Below, piece after piece: positions 10,783 through 22,350 of a DNA stretch of 64,000 nucleotides. Within the stretch, counting starts at the first letter, position 1. Every line of letters begins with the position of its first letter. This stretch comes from Neodontobutis hainanensis (lineage: Eukaryota > Chordata > Actinopteri > Gobiiformes > Odontobutidae), in NCBI GenBank assembly GCA_024349245.1, contig JALDNG010000081.1, positions 549,501 through 613,500 of the forward strand. Direction: 5' to 3'. The position numbers and the translations under genes are program-made. The notes beneath the pieces were generated by a model. That model ran no database searches. It was not told the DNA's origin and saw only the letters and a list, made by a program, of their open reading frames with translations.

Positions 10783-11040
10783 TTTGGCGGAACACTGGCA
10801 AAGTGGCACGCCTGCCTCACAGCAAGAAGGTCCTGGGTTTGAATCCCATCCAGGACAGGGCCTTTCTGTTTGGAGTTTGCATGTTCTCCCTGTGTCTGCT
10901 TAGGTTTCCTCCGGGTACTCCGGTTTCCCCTACCAACAAAGACATGTACAACAGTCCTCCCCAAACACACATGTGGCCAGGACTCCCCAGGACTCCCCTG
11001 CAAAAGAGAATTGACTTTCCTGGTTAAATAAAAATCCCTT
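10783..11040 (+). mobile_element. tRNA-headed SINE
   Basis: The sequence 'ggcacgcctgcctcacagca', followed by a B-box-like 'gggtttgaatcccatc', is the head of a common fish tRNA-derived SINE. Its body includes 'ggagtttgcatgttctccct' and 'ttccggttt'-type phrases. The copy at 15893-16145 is nearly identical and keeps a better A box ('ggcggctcagtgg'). Confidence 0.6.
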
Positions 11041-11339
11041 TAATCCATTCAAAAAGACTCCCATTTCTGTCAAAGCAGGTTGTTCTGATGTTCTTTATAA
11101 CATAATGTTCGCATCAAGTGAACAAAATCAGCAGGGCTTCACATTTGCAGGACTCTATTTTGAGTTTCATGGAGATGTTGTGGGCAGAGGTGGGTAGAGT
11201 AGCCTAAAATTTAACTCAAGTAAAAGTAGCGTTACTTCAAAATAATGTTACTCAAGTACTTTGATTAAAAGTGCAAGTGAATGCAACAACTCACAAACGC
11301 ACAACCAGTTCAGTTCCATAGAGTCTTTATTGTAACGAC

Positions 11340-11755
11340 AACAACGACACGAGTAATAAAGAAGGTTGATTTTAAATTTCATGGCATCTACACATCTCAA
11401 AAAAGTTGGGACAGGGCCATGTTTACCTCTGTGCAGCCTCCCCTCTTTTTATAACAGTCTGCAAACGTCTGGGACTGAGGAGACAAGATGCTCAAGTTTA
11501 GGAACAGGAATGTTGTCCCATTCTTGTCTAATACTGCTTCTAGTTGCTCAACTGTCTTAGGTCTTCTTTGTCGCATCTTCCTCTTTATGAAAAGCCAAAT
11601 GGTTTCTATGAGTGAAAGATCTGGCCATTTCAGAAACAGATCCTTCTTCTTCGCAGCCCTGATGTTGTAACTGATGCAGTGTGTGGTCCGGCATTGTCAT
11701 GTTGGAAAATGCAAGGTCTTCCCTGAAAACGACGACGTCCATCGTTCAGTTTGCT
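11340..11755 (-). mobile_element. Tc1/mariner transposase relic (second copy)
   Basis: Same relic as at 2600-3010 on the - strand, with DNAGPHTAS-like and DLSLIE-like words but no intact frame. It shares point changes with the 16930-17340 copy, indicating that those two duplicated more recently. Confidence 0.75.
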
Positions 11756-12320
11756 GGGATGTTTTTTCACTGTGTGCCTCTGAACCTTGTCTGTGTCTCA
11801 TTTGGGACAGGTGAGATGTGTTGTTCGACAGAACAATAACTTTGTGTCTGTCTTTTTTATCTGCTGTCCTGTATCATTAACAAGTGAAGTCCTCAGGATA
11901 GTGTCCAATAGATTTAGAGTTCTCAAAGAACTAAAGGAAACTCAAGAGACACTTGGATGGAACTGTGCTTAAGTCAATCATTTTCTCCTGTTACAAATAA
12001 AAGACGTATTATTTTTGGGGGACTTTTGGCTCAATTGTAACATTGTTTTTTATCCATGTGTACCCTAGTTTCATTTTCTTACAGTTTCCTGAAACATAAT
12101 TTTGTTTTCTCCTTTATGAATGATTAATTTAGTAAAATTACATTTAAAGATAATTCATGTGTTAGGTCACTATTTAATTGTTTAACTGATTTAATTGATG
12201 ATTAGTTGATTGCAGTGTAAGAAATGACAACCTTATACATTAACCATAGTTTAAATGGAATTGAATGGTTAGCTTTTTTCCATAATGTTTTTTAATTTTT
12301 CAATTAAATAATAATTAGTC

Positions 12321-12970
12321 TTGATTTGATTTTGTGAATGTCTGTCGCAGCTTTAATTCAGTTTGTTCTTCCTGTTTGTTCTATTGTTTTCTGTTTATAT
12401 CAGTGGACTGAGCTTCAGTACAGCTGATTGTTCTTATCACAGACACAAAGCTGAGTCAAACAGATCTCTGGGCCTCAATCGGAAAACTGAGGCATCCGGT
12501 CCATATGTGGTTTCAAACAGAGACACAATGTACTGAGAGTCTTGACAAACAGAGCATTCTGAGTGAACAACATTGAATTTAAATCTTCAGAAATACAAAA
12601 CAGAACACAATACAGAAGTCCAAGATATTGTCTTTGAGCTTAACACTGGGCTTATTGCAACAGTGAGATTTAGCCACTTATTTCTAAGAACTGTGGTTTT
12701 AGAAACACTGTCCATTCATCCATCTTCTTCTGCTTAAAAATACTGTAAACCCTTTCATTTGTGACTACTTCTGAGTATTTTCACTGTTCAGTCAAGTTTA
12801 TAGGCTTTGTCCATTGGAAAGTTTTTGTGAATGAAGTTAGATAAGATAAACAAAGGAGATCCGCTTAAACAAAATGACTCATTCAACACATTAGATAAGA
12901 ATAAGAAAGCACACTGATGAGCACTAGGACCCAGTGTCTGGTCAGTGAGCTGAGGACACAGATATGGAAC
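12321..12970 (+). promoter_or_regulatory. Class A upstream block of copy 4
   Basis: Same conserved block as upstream of copy 2, without the LINE tail. It joins a gene body of copy 3 type. Confidence 0.5.
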
Positions 12971-13029
12971 ATAAATATGAGTTTGTTCAGGCTCTAAACA
13001 CAAGCACGTTTCTGTCTGAAGCAGAGAAC

Positions 13030-14059
13030 ATGGACAAGCACTGGTCTGCGGTCTTTCGTCTGACTCTAGTCCTCTTTGTTTTTGGGACTCTGGCTTTTGC
13101 TCGAAAACCAACAGGTGTGTATTTACTTTATAAATGTTTGTTCTTTACCTGCCTTTATCTCTTTTTGTTTTTTTTTACTTTGCTCTTTGTTTATAGATGA
13201 GCCCATCACAATTAATGACCCGACTGACAGACCCGCCACAACCCAACAGGGTGAGTTCTGGTGAAGGGATCATGTGCAATATTGAATAAATAAATAAATA
13301 AAATTCCAAATTATTCAACATGGCGGACACTTCTACCAGGAGGCCGTTTTATTCCTGCTCTGCTCAGCTGCAGTCTGCTCACTTCCCCGCTTCTGTAGCT
13401 CTTTTATCGCCTGTAGAAGTTAAAAGACTAAAAACACAGTGAAAGCCTTCTCAGATAATCTACTCACACTCTGGAATACTCAACCAATAGAGTTAACAAG
13501 TGCGCTGAAATGCACAAGTCCTGAGGGAAACTAAAGAAGCAGGAGAGGGACGCAACAATTAACTACATTTTTAGTGGCTTAGTTTGGGACTTTTAACTTG
13601 ATAAAGAATGAATTTAAAGCAACAACTGGACACCTTTGCTATCCAAGTACCACACTTTTTATTTTTTTCTGAAACTTAACTTTCTTAATCTCTTTTCTTC
13701 CTTCAGTCAAACCTGGAGCATGTCCTTTCTGGCATGGTGAGATATTTCCGTGTTTTGTTCCTCCCTGCTTTTCGGACAGTGAATGTAAAGGAAATCAGAA
13801 ATGCTGCCCCAGCCAATGTGGACATGAGTGTATGGATCCGATCATAGGTAAAGGACAAATAATGGATGTGTTTGTTGAGCTTCTTTGTGTGTGAGGCAGA
13901 CTCTCACTGGTTGTTCTTGTTTTAGTGAGGCCAGGCCGATGCCCCCCACTTAGGACCAAACCCTTGTGCGGTGAGCCCTGCCGCCTAGATGGACAGTGTC
14001 TGGAGGGCCAGAAGTGCTGTACGACGTTACGTGGACGCACCTGCATTGACATCCTTTGA
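13030..14059 (+). CDS. WAP array copy 4: two-WAP protein lacking one WAP2 cysteine
   Basis: Exons 13030-13114, 13197-13250, 13707-13847 and 13926-14059 encode 137 residues, a near twin of copy 3. WAP1 (loop CPFWHGEIFPCFVPPC) has all eight cysteines. In WAP2 the codon after Thr-Thr-Leu is CGT where every intact paralog has TGT, so the seventh cysteine has become Arg and its disulfide partner would be left unpaired. The frame, splice sites and stop (CIDIL-TGA) are otherwise intact. PolyA signal AATAAA at 14257-14262. The gene may make a misfolded or altered second domain, or may be at an early stage of decay. The change could also be a polymorphism or base-call error. Confidence 0.83.
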
Positions 14060-14289
14060 ATTCATAAACATCTTACACAACCAGTTCTAATTACTGTTGT
14101 CCTCATGCAACTTTTGTACCTGGTATAACACATTCACTTTAGTACCTTTCTGATCCATTGTCATGGGTATGTACAAACATATTTGTATTTTCATTTTGGC
14201 ACAGGTTGTGTTCCTTGTTAACGTGTATTTAAAAAAAAAATGTTTAAAGTTCAACTAATAAACTATCAGAACTACTAAGTACTTTGTAT

Positions 14290-15205
14290 TTCTCTTAATT
14301 TTGGATAAATACAGAGTACATATAAAGAAAATTTCTAAAACAATACAAAAGAATTTAAACTGTTTTAAATTAATCAGACACTTCATCCCAAACCAGGCAG
14401 CTCTGCTGTACATGCACGCTATGGTATTCTCACATATATCCGACTGTATGACAGCTTGGGCACAGGCCACTCCCACAACCATAAAACGGATTGGCTCATT
14501 ATACAACCAAGCAATAAAAATTATGGATAAAAAGCCAGCCCGTTACCATCATTGTAACATTCTTAAAAAGTATAAATTATTAAGTTTTGAAAGCATTAGT
14601 CAGTTATGCTTTCTCAAATTGGTATTCAAGTGGATTAATAATCTAGCTCCGGACCCACTTAGTTCATTTGTACAAAGACAGAACAGCAACAGAGCCACTA
14701 GGAGCTCCTTAAACCATAACCTTAAAATCCCATACTGCAGGACCACTTTTGGACAGACAGCCTTTTCTTATAAGAGCTGCAAACTGTGGAATTTATTACC
14801 CATTGACATTAAGATTATATCTGATTTTAAATTGTTTACCTTTAGGCTGAAATCTTGGCTAAAAACAAAACAAAACTGTACCCATTTTTAAATATTGTAT
14901 TTTGGTGAGTGGAAGATTGGATGGGTGAGGATATGGTATGGATGAGTTTATGAATGTTATGTTCTTTGTTCATGGATTGGTATTTTTGAATGCTGTTTAT
15001 AGTTGTGTATAATGTTTTTATAGTGTATGGTCATTGTTTGTATAATATAAGTGTAAAGTAGAAAAGCCCAACCAGGGACAGGAGTTGAGAATTAGCATTT
15101 GCTATAAACTTTATATGCATCACATCAGCTGCAGTACTTATTTTGTAACTATGTTTGATTGCATGGTCCCTGTTATAAATAAAATGAAATTAAATTAATC
15201 TCCTT
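14290..15205 (+). mobile_element. LINE 3' end inserted behind copy 4
   Basis: An open frame of 196 codons (14301-14891) has the features of the C-terminal region of fish L2/CR1/jockey-group LINE polymerases: an 'RHFIPNQAALLYMHAMVFSH'-like stretch, a YHHCNILKKY segment and a final LWNLLPIDIK-type motif. A 3' UTR ends in an AAATT-rich tail near 15200. The element is 5' truncated. It interrupts the phrase that elsewhere reads 'ctgtatttatctccttgttg', so the insertion is younger than the duplication that separated copies 3 and 4. Confidence 0.75.
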
Positions 15206-15313
15206 GTTGGTTTCAAGACTCACAGAGGCATGTTCTCTTGGCCTCTTCTCTTTGGTGACAGGAAATTCAAACACAATTACCTTTAATATATCTAGATTAT
15301 AAATTCAGATTAT

Positions 15314-15344
15314 AATAATAATATAAATAATAAATTATTATTAA

Positions 15345-15384
<40 letters not shown>
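15314..15384. repeat. (ATT)n microsatellite
   Basis: About 70 bases of ATT/TTA repeats, in the same position as the tracts behind copies 1 and 3. Confidence 0.95.
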
Positions 15385-15892
15385 CATGTGACTTGGGTAA
15401 AACTAAAATGTTATTTTATAAATGAAAAACATTGGTAATGACAATGCAATTTTCTTTGTATTGTAAATGTCATAGGTAAATTTTGACGTTGAAGTGAAGC
15501 TCCATATAAAATCTTGCATAGGGCGCCACACTGGGAAGGACCAGCCCAGATAGAAAAGTATATTTTTAAGATTAAAATAATCACTGTTTGTTGTTTGTCT
15601 GCTTGTTAGAAACACAACGTTCCAAAGGAGCCACAATGGGACAGTCCTAAAGAGCTTAGGTCTGATTCTTGGCTTTCCATGTGAGTAAAACCAAGAATCA
15701 GACCTCCTTCTGACCAAAATGTCCAGTCAATTCAATATCTATGTCTCTCTAGCCACTCCCAAACATATAATCTTTACCCTTGTTTAAAATATAATGGAAG
15801 CAACAAGGCCAGAAGGACCTAAGAGAGGCTCTGGATGTAGAATAAATACAAAAAGACCAAAACCTAATAAATTTACTGCTGCAGTGGGCTGC

Positions 15893-16145
15893 ACACCTTT
15901 GGCGGCTCAGTGGCAAAGTGGCACGCCTGCCTCACAGCAAGAAGGTCCTGGGTTTGAATCCCATCCAGGACAGGGCCTTTCTGTTTGGAGTTTGCATGTT
16001 CTCCCTGTGTCTAAGTAGGTTTCATCCGGGTACTCCGGTTTCCCCTACCAACAAAGACATGTACAACAGTCCTCCCCAAACACACATGTGGCCAGGACTC
16101 CCCAGGACTCCCCTGCAAAAGAGAATTGACTTTCCTGGTTAAATA
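15893..16145 (+). mobile_element. tRNA-headed SINE (second copy)
   Basis: Near-identical to 10783-11040, with the A-box-like 'ggctcagtggcaaagtggc' preserved. Confidence 0.6.
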
Positions 16146-16929
16146 AAAATCCCTTTAACCCATTCAAAAACACTCCTATTTCTGTCAAAGCAGGTTGTTC
16201 TGATGTTTTTTAAAACAAACACAATGTTCGCATCAAGTGCACAAAATCAGCAGGGCTTCACATTTACAGGACTCTGATTTGAGTGCCGAGTGCCATGGAG
16301 ATGTTGTGGGCAGAGGTGGGTAGAGTAGCCTAAAATTTAACTCAAGTAAGGGTAGTGTTACTTCAAAATAAAGTTACTCAAGTACTTTGATTAAAAGTAA
16401 CTGTGTCTGGATAATAATAATTCCAACTCTCACTTTTTCTAACAGGTCACATTTGTTTTAAAAGTACAGCTGTTGTTTTGCTCTGTGTCTGAGCCAAACA
16501 TGCTTTGTTCATGAGGCCTTTGTTCATCCTCTTCAGTTTCAACATTGAAGACAGACAGACATACAAACAGACATTTGTCCTCGTAGGGAAATTGCTTGCA
16601 ACAGTTTCACATGGCTGGCTCCACACATACATACAATAAAGACAACAACACTTGTTTTAAAGTAATTGTGGGCTGTGGGTTTGCCTTCCTCGTCACAGGT
16701 CAGGTTTTTGTAAAAGGACATCATAATATTCCACACATTTTTCTGATGCTGATTTTCAATATGTTCAATGCCGACAAAATCTACGGACCTTTAAACATCT
16801 ACCTGCACTATTTGGCACACAGGTAATGTCATGTATGATTGTGACCCCTCAGCCTTCAGCACGATTGAATGCAACAACTCACAAACGCACAACCAGTTCA
16901 GTTCCATAGAGTCTTTATTGTAACGACAA

Positions 16930-17340
16930 CAACGACACGAGTAATAAAGAAGGTTGATTTTAAATTTCATGGCATCTACACATCTCAAAAAAGTTGGGAC
17001 AGGGCCATGTTTACCTCTGTGTAGCCTCCCCTCTTTTTATAACAGTCTGCAAACGTCTGGGACTGAGGAGACAAGATGCTCAAGTTTAGGAACAGGAATG
17101 TTGTCCCATTCTTGTCTAATACTGCTTCTAGTTGCTCAACTGTCTTAGGTCTTCTTTGTCGCATCTTCCTCTTTATGAAAAGCCAAATGGTTTCTATGAG
17201 TGAAAGATCTGGCCATTTCAGAAACAGATCCTTCTTCTTCGCAGCCATGATGTTGTAACTGATGCAGTGTGTGGTCCGGCATTGTCATGTTGGAAAATGC
17301 AAGGTCTTCCCTGAAAGAGACGACGTCCATCGTTCAGTTT
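16930..17340 (-). mobile_element. Tc1/mariner transposase relic (third copy)
   Basis: On the - strand an 87-codon open stretch contains WPDLSLIETIW followed by RKMRQRRPKTVEQL, typical of the last catalytic region of Tc1-type transposases. The remaining frames are broken. Confidence 0.78.
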
Positions 17341-17908
17341 GCTGGGATGTTTTTTCACTGTGTGTCTCTGAACCTTGTCTGTGTCTCATTTGGGACAGGT
17401 GAGATCTGTTGTTCGACAGAATGATAACTTTGTGTCTGTCTTTTTTATCTGCTGTCCTGTATCATTAACAAGTGAAGTCCTCAGGATAGTGTCCAATAGA
17501 TTTAGAGTTCTCAAAGAACTAAAGGAAACTCAAGAGACACTTGGATGGAACTGTGCTTAAGTCAATCATTTTCTCCTGTTACAAATAAAAGACGTATTAT
17601 TTTTGGGGGACTTTTGGCTCAATTGTAACATTGTTTTTTATCCATGTGTACCCTAGTTTCATTTTCTTACAGTTTCCTGAAACATAATTTTGTTTTCTCC
17701 TTTATGAATGATTAATTTAGTAAAATTACATTTAAAGATAATTCATGTGTTAGGTCACTATTTAATTGTTTAACTGATTTAATTGATGATTAGTTGATTG
17801 CAGTGTAAGAAATGACAACCTTATACATTAACCATAGTTTAAATGGAATTGAATGGTTAGCTTTTTTCCATAATGTTTTTTAATTTTTCAATTAAATAAT
17901 AATTAGTC

Positions 17909-18569
17909 TTGATTTGATTTTGTGAATGTCTGTCGCAGCTTTACTTCAGTTTGTTCTTCCTGTTTGTTCTATTGTTTTCTGTTTATATCAGTGGACTGAG
18001 CTTCAGTACAGCTGATTGTTCTTATCACAGACACAAAGCTGAGTCAAACAGATCTCTGGGCCTCAATCGGAAAACTGAGGCATACGGTCCATATGTGGTT
18101 TCAAACAGAGACACAATGTACTGAGAGTCTTGACAAACAGAGCATTCTGAGTGAACAACATTGAATTTAAATCCTCAGAGTCAGAAATACAAAACAGAAC
18201 ACAATACAGAAGTCCAAGATATTGTCTTTGAGCTTAACACTGGGTTTATTGCAACAGTGAGATTTAGCCACTTATTTCTAAGAACTGTGGTTTTAGAAAC
18301 ACTGTCCATTCATCCATCTTCTTCTGCTTAAAAATACTGTAAACCCTTTCATTTGTGACCACTTCTGAGTATTTTCACTGTTCAGTCAAGTTTATAGGCT
18401 TTGTCCATTGGAAAGTTTTTGTGAATGAAGTTAGATAAGATTTAAAAAAAAAAGGAGATCAGTTTAAACAAAATGACTCATTCAACACATTAGATAAGAA
18501 TAAGAAAGCACACTGACGAGCACTAGGACCCAGTGTCTGGTCAGGGAGCTGAGGCCACAGATATGGAAC
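17909..18569 (+). promoter_or_regulatory. Class A upstream block of copy 5
   Basis: Same block as for copies 2 and 4, uninterrupted, ending at the shared core promoter. Confidence 0.5.
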
Positions 18570-18628
18570 ATAAATATGAGTTTGTTCAGGCTCTAAACAC
18601 AAGCACATTTCTGTCTGAAGCAGAGAAC

Positions 18629-19611
18629 ATGGACAAGCACTGGTCTGCGGTCTTTCGTCTGACTCTAGTCCTCCTTGTTTTTGGGACTCTGGACTCTGCT
18701 CTGGGACACACGTGGTACCATGAGTGGGGTGAGTGCCTGTCTTAATGTCTAATTGTTTGTCTTTTTTACCATTTTAATATCTCCCCATTTATCGGATATC
18801 AAAACCAAACTTTCATTAATATCAGGTCATTTAGTTTTTTACCCGTTTTTACCTCTCTTTGTTTTTTTTAACTCTTCTCTCTGTTCATAGGTTCATATAG
18901 TGACCCGACTGACTGGCCCTCCACAACCGAACTGGGTGAGTTCTGGTGAAGGGATTATGTGCAATATTATGTTCAGATTATTTTTGTTTTTATTATTTAT
19001 AGACTTTAGAACATATACAATGTACAAACTCATTTTGTATCTTTGTAATTCCCTCAGTGTAATTTATTAATGGAGTTTTAATATACCACCTTAAAAAGCT
19101 AAACTTATTTATCGACTCTAAAAACAATTAGTTTTGGACTTTTTACTTAATAAAGAGTGATCCATAAGCAACAACTGGACACCTTTTGTAGAACTAATCT
19201 TTTATCTTGTTTGTCTGAAACTGAACTCTCTTGACCTCTGTTCTTTCTTCAGTCAAACCTGGAGCATGTCCTAAGATAAACTATAAAGTTGTGTCACGGC
19301 TGTGTTCTGAGTTCTGCTCATCGGACAGTGACTGCAGAGGGAATCAAAAATGCTGTTACAACGGCTGTGGACATCAGTGTTTGGATCCGGTCAGAGGTAA
19401 AGGACAAATAATGGATGTGTTTGTTGAGCTTCTTTGTGTGTGAGGCAGACTCTCACTGGTTATTGTTCTTGTTCTAGTGAAGCCAGGCCGATGCCCCCTG
19501 CCCCGGAGAACACGCAGGTGCGGAGAGTTCTGCCGCCAAGACCAACAGTGTCCCAGGAACCAGAAGTGCTGCAGGACGTCCTGTGGACACGCCTGCACTG
19601 CCATCTTTTAA
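18629..19611 (+). CDS. WAP array copy 5: two-WAP protein
   Basis: Exons 18629-18728, 18891-18935, 19253-19396 and 19478-19611 encode 140 residues. Signal peptide ends TLDSALG and is followed by HTWYHEW. There is one short (15-codon) linker exon, GSYSDPTDWPSTTEL, which is the sequence found as the second linker exon of copy 11. WAP1 (49-96) has the loop CPKINYKVVSRLCSEFC; WAP2 (97-140) has a basic loop, PRRTRRCGEFC, and ends CTAIF. All 16 cysteines are present. A variant polyA signal ATTAAA is at 19690-19695. Copy 5 resembles copies 2 and 11 with a single linker exon, and so may show the state before their linker duplication. Confidence 0.87.
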
Positions 19612-21169
19612 CGTCATAAACAACAAAACCAATCATTTACTTTAATTAATTACTGTTTTTCCTTCTGCAACTTTAATTTGGTAAAACACATTAAATTTAG
19701 CAAATTGTTAATCAATTGTCATTGGTTTGTTCTTTTTTAAAACAAAGTATTTGTATTTTCATTTTTTAAATATAATCATAAAAAACAGCTTTAATATAAA
19801 AACAAAGCAGCCATTAAAGTGGCATTCTGCTTTAAGTTTTTCAGGGTTAACCATTTTTTGTGAAATTTTAACTAAATTGAGGGGTTTAACTTAACTATAG
19901 GAAATCCCTTATTAAATATTAAACTAATTATAGTTCAACTGCTTGTAAGAAATACTACCTTCTAATAAAGCCACAATGGGACCGTCCTAAATACAAGAGC
20001 TCAGGTCGAATTCTTGCCTTTACTCACATTTTTTCCAAAATTTCCAGTTTATTGAAAGTCTGACTTTCTAGCCACTCCCACACTAATAATCCTTACACCT
20101 GTTTAAAATATAAAATAATATAATACAATAAAGACCAAATAAGTGCAAACCTAAAAAGACCAAACCTTCAGCATTGATCTGGGAACTGTTAAATTGAGTT
20201 TTTAAAGACTGCTTAAAAAAGCCATCAGAATGGTCTACAATCATACTAACACACTGTAAACCCTAAAATCTAAAGAACTAATCAAATTAAAACACTGTTG
20301 ATAGTATAAAGAGGTAATAACAACCAAATCCCCATTTCAAGGTTTTGAAACAATAAAAAAAACTGAGAAATAAATAATAAATTATATATATATATATTCC
20401 TACAAATTATTTCAACTAACATCTTGCCTTGTTTTTTTCACAACAGTTTGAACAATGAATTATAAGCAAAACACCAAATAAATTCTAAAAAAGACCAAAT
20501 GGATGGAACAACGTAACTGGAAAAATACTTGAGACACAGTAAAAAAAAATAGAGTCCTATTGAATTGCTAAAGTTGTAACTCTACTTTTAATTGTACTAG
20601 ATCAATCTATTTCCAGAAACTGATAAAGTGATCTGATGATGTTGGAATAATTTGTGTACTAAAGGTTATTTTTTAAGTTTTAACTAAATGAAATTAGCTA
20701 AAATTACACAGTTAATATTTACTGTAACAAAATCTAAAAGTATATGTACAGCACAAGCAATTACTTATCAAACAATCTTTTATAATTAGAGATAATGTTT
20801 TTTACAGTTGGTCAAATGTATTAAGACCTTTAACCCAATTCCAAAACCCGATAAACAACACTAACCAGTTGAACTAAAATTGTAAAATTGTCTTTGAGAG
20901 AAACTTACATACCACAGGGTAAAGGTCAAACTCTACATCACAAAATACTGAACACAGGTCAGTGAGAGACAGTGGAAAGTGGTCATCTTAAACCAAAAGT
21001 TGAATTCATACCACTAATAGACCTTTTGTACTGATTAGGAAAAAAAGCTTAAATCACATGCACTTCTACTACTAGTGAGGAATGTGTCATGTACTAGTAA
21101 TACTAGTAAGCATGTTTGACCAAAGGCTTACTAGTAAAGAAAATTATATATGTGTTATTGGTAATATTA
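19612..21169. other. Gene-free stretch behind copy 5
   Basis: AT-rich sequence without a supported gene. It includes a degraded member of the low-copy segment around 19970-20100, a short TA tract near 20380, a 20810-21030 stretch repeated at 7130-7330, and the ACTAGT-rich start of a class B block around 21065-21130. Confidence 0.6.
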
Positions 21170-21900
21170 GAATAAATCCTAAGTCCCAACATCTCAATAC
21201 AGGGGTGCCTCAGGGCTCAGTGCTTGGACCGCTACTCTTTTCCATATACATGACATCCATATGCTCTGTCATTCAGAAGCATGGCTTTTCCTATCACTGC
21301 TAAGTGGATGACACTCAACTCCACTTGTCATTTCAACCTGACAATCTGACACATGCCTGAGTGACATCTCACTTTGGATGAAGGACCATCACCTGCAGCT
21401 GAACCTTGCAAAAACAGAATTGCCGGTGATTCCGGCCAACCCAAAGACCCTCAGAGCACTCTACGCAAATCCTAGTCCAGGCTCTTATCTTTTCCAAACT
21501 GGATTATTGCAATGCTCTACTGGCTTGACTCCCTGCTGCACAACCAAACCTCTGCAGCTGATGCAGCGGCAAGAGTGGTCTTTAATGAACAGAAGAGAGA
21601 TCACGTAACTCCTCTCTTCATTAGGTTACACTGGCTCCTGGTTGATGCCTGCATCAGGTTCAAAACTATGCTCTTGGCCTACAAGACCACCACTGGCTCC
21701 GCCCCCTCATATCTTCACTCACTAACACAGACCTATGTTCTACCAGATCCCTGCGATCTGCAAATGAACGTCTGGTTGTACAATCCCACAAAGGAAAAAA
21801 AATAACTCTTACCTACCTTCTCTGGATCGGTTCCACATTGGTGGAATGATCTACTGCTGCTACAAGATCAGCAGATTCTGTAGACATCTTCAAAAAACAC
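21170..21900 (+). mobile_element. LINE reverse-transcriptase relic (L2-like)
   Basis: Decayed frames show GVPQGSVLGPLLFSIY, then a VDDTQL-like catalytic motif after an in-frame stop, and further on AARVVFNEQKRDHVTPL and a TGSAPSYLHSL segment, all typical of the polymerase and C-terminal regions of fish L2-type LINEs. Internal deletions and stops make it inactive. It interrupts the class B block in front of copy 6, taking the place of the hAT relic. Confidence 0.8.
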
Positions 21901-22291
21901 TCTGTCTGCCCTTTTCATTCCTTCTTTTGGTCAAGTTGAAAATGATAAGTTTTGTTTAAGTTATATTATTAAGTATTAAGCAAGTATGTGGCTTTGTTGT
22001 ATTTATTTTTTAATTATTATTTATTTAACAAAATACTTGTAAATTATTTAGTCATTTTATGTGTATTTATTGAATTCAGTTTTGTGTACAAGCCTGGCTG
22101 GTCAATAATGATAATAAAATAAAACTGATCACATTAACGTTGTAATTATTTTATATAGGGCCTATGCTCTTTTTTATTTTTTATTAAGTCTGACAAACAA
22201 ATCCAGTTGACCAAGTTGGTCCAGTCTGTCAGGAACTCCTGGTCCTCTATCCTCCCCAGTCCGCCCCTGCCTGAGGACACAGATATGGAAC
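21901..22291 (+). promoter_or_regulatory. Class B upstream block of copy 6 (3' part only)
   Basis: Only the last ~370 bases of the class B block remain here, ending 'cagtccgcccctgcctgagg' before the core promoter. Confidence 0.45.
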
Positions 22292-22350
22292 ATAAATATG
22301 AGTTTGTTCAGGCTCTAAACACAAGCAGGTTTCTGTCTGAAGCAGAGAAC

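Larger units (their letters stand above)
9733..12320. other. Intergenic block between copies 3 and 4
   Basis: Second member of the repeated intergenic unit. It has an ATT microsatellite, a low-copy segment at 10290-10680 (again at 15405-15790, and in weaker form near 20000, 26880, 34450 and 58750), a tRNA-headed SINE and a Tc1/mariner relic. No gene is seen. Confidence 0.7.
15206..17908. other. Intergenic block between copies 4 and 5
   Basis: Third member of the repeated intergenic unit, carrying the low-copy segment, the SINE, the 16440-16870 stretch shared with 1880-2500, and the Tc1/mariner relic. No gene seen. Confidence 0.7.

Noticed and set aside
14301..14891. 196-codon open frame as a host gene
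   Set aside because: Its sequence is the C-terminal part of a LINE polymerase with a retroelement 3' tail, so it is annotated as a mobile element.
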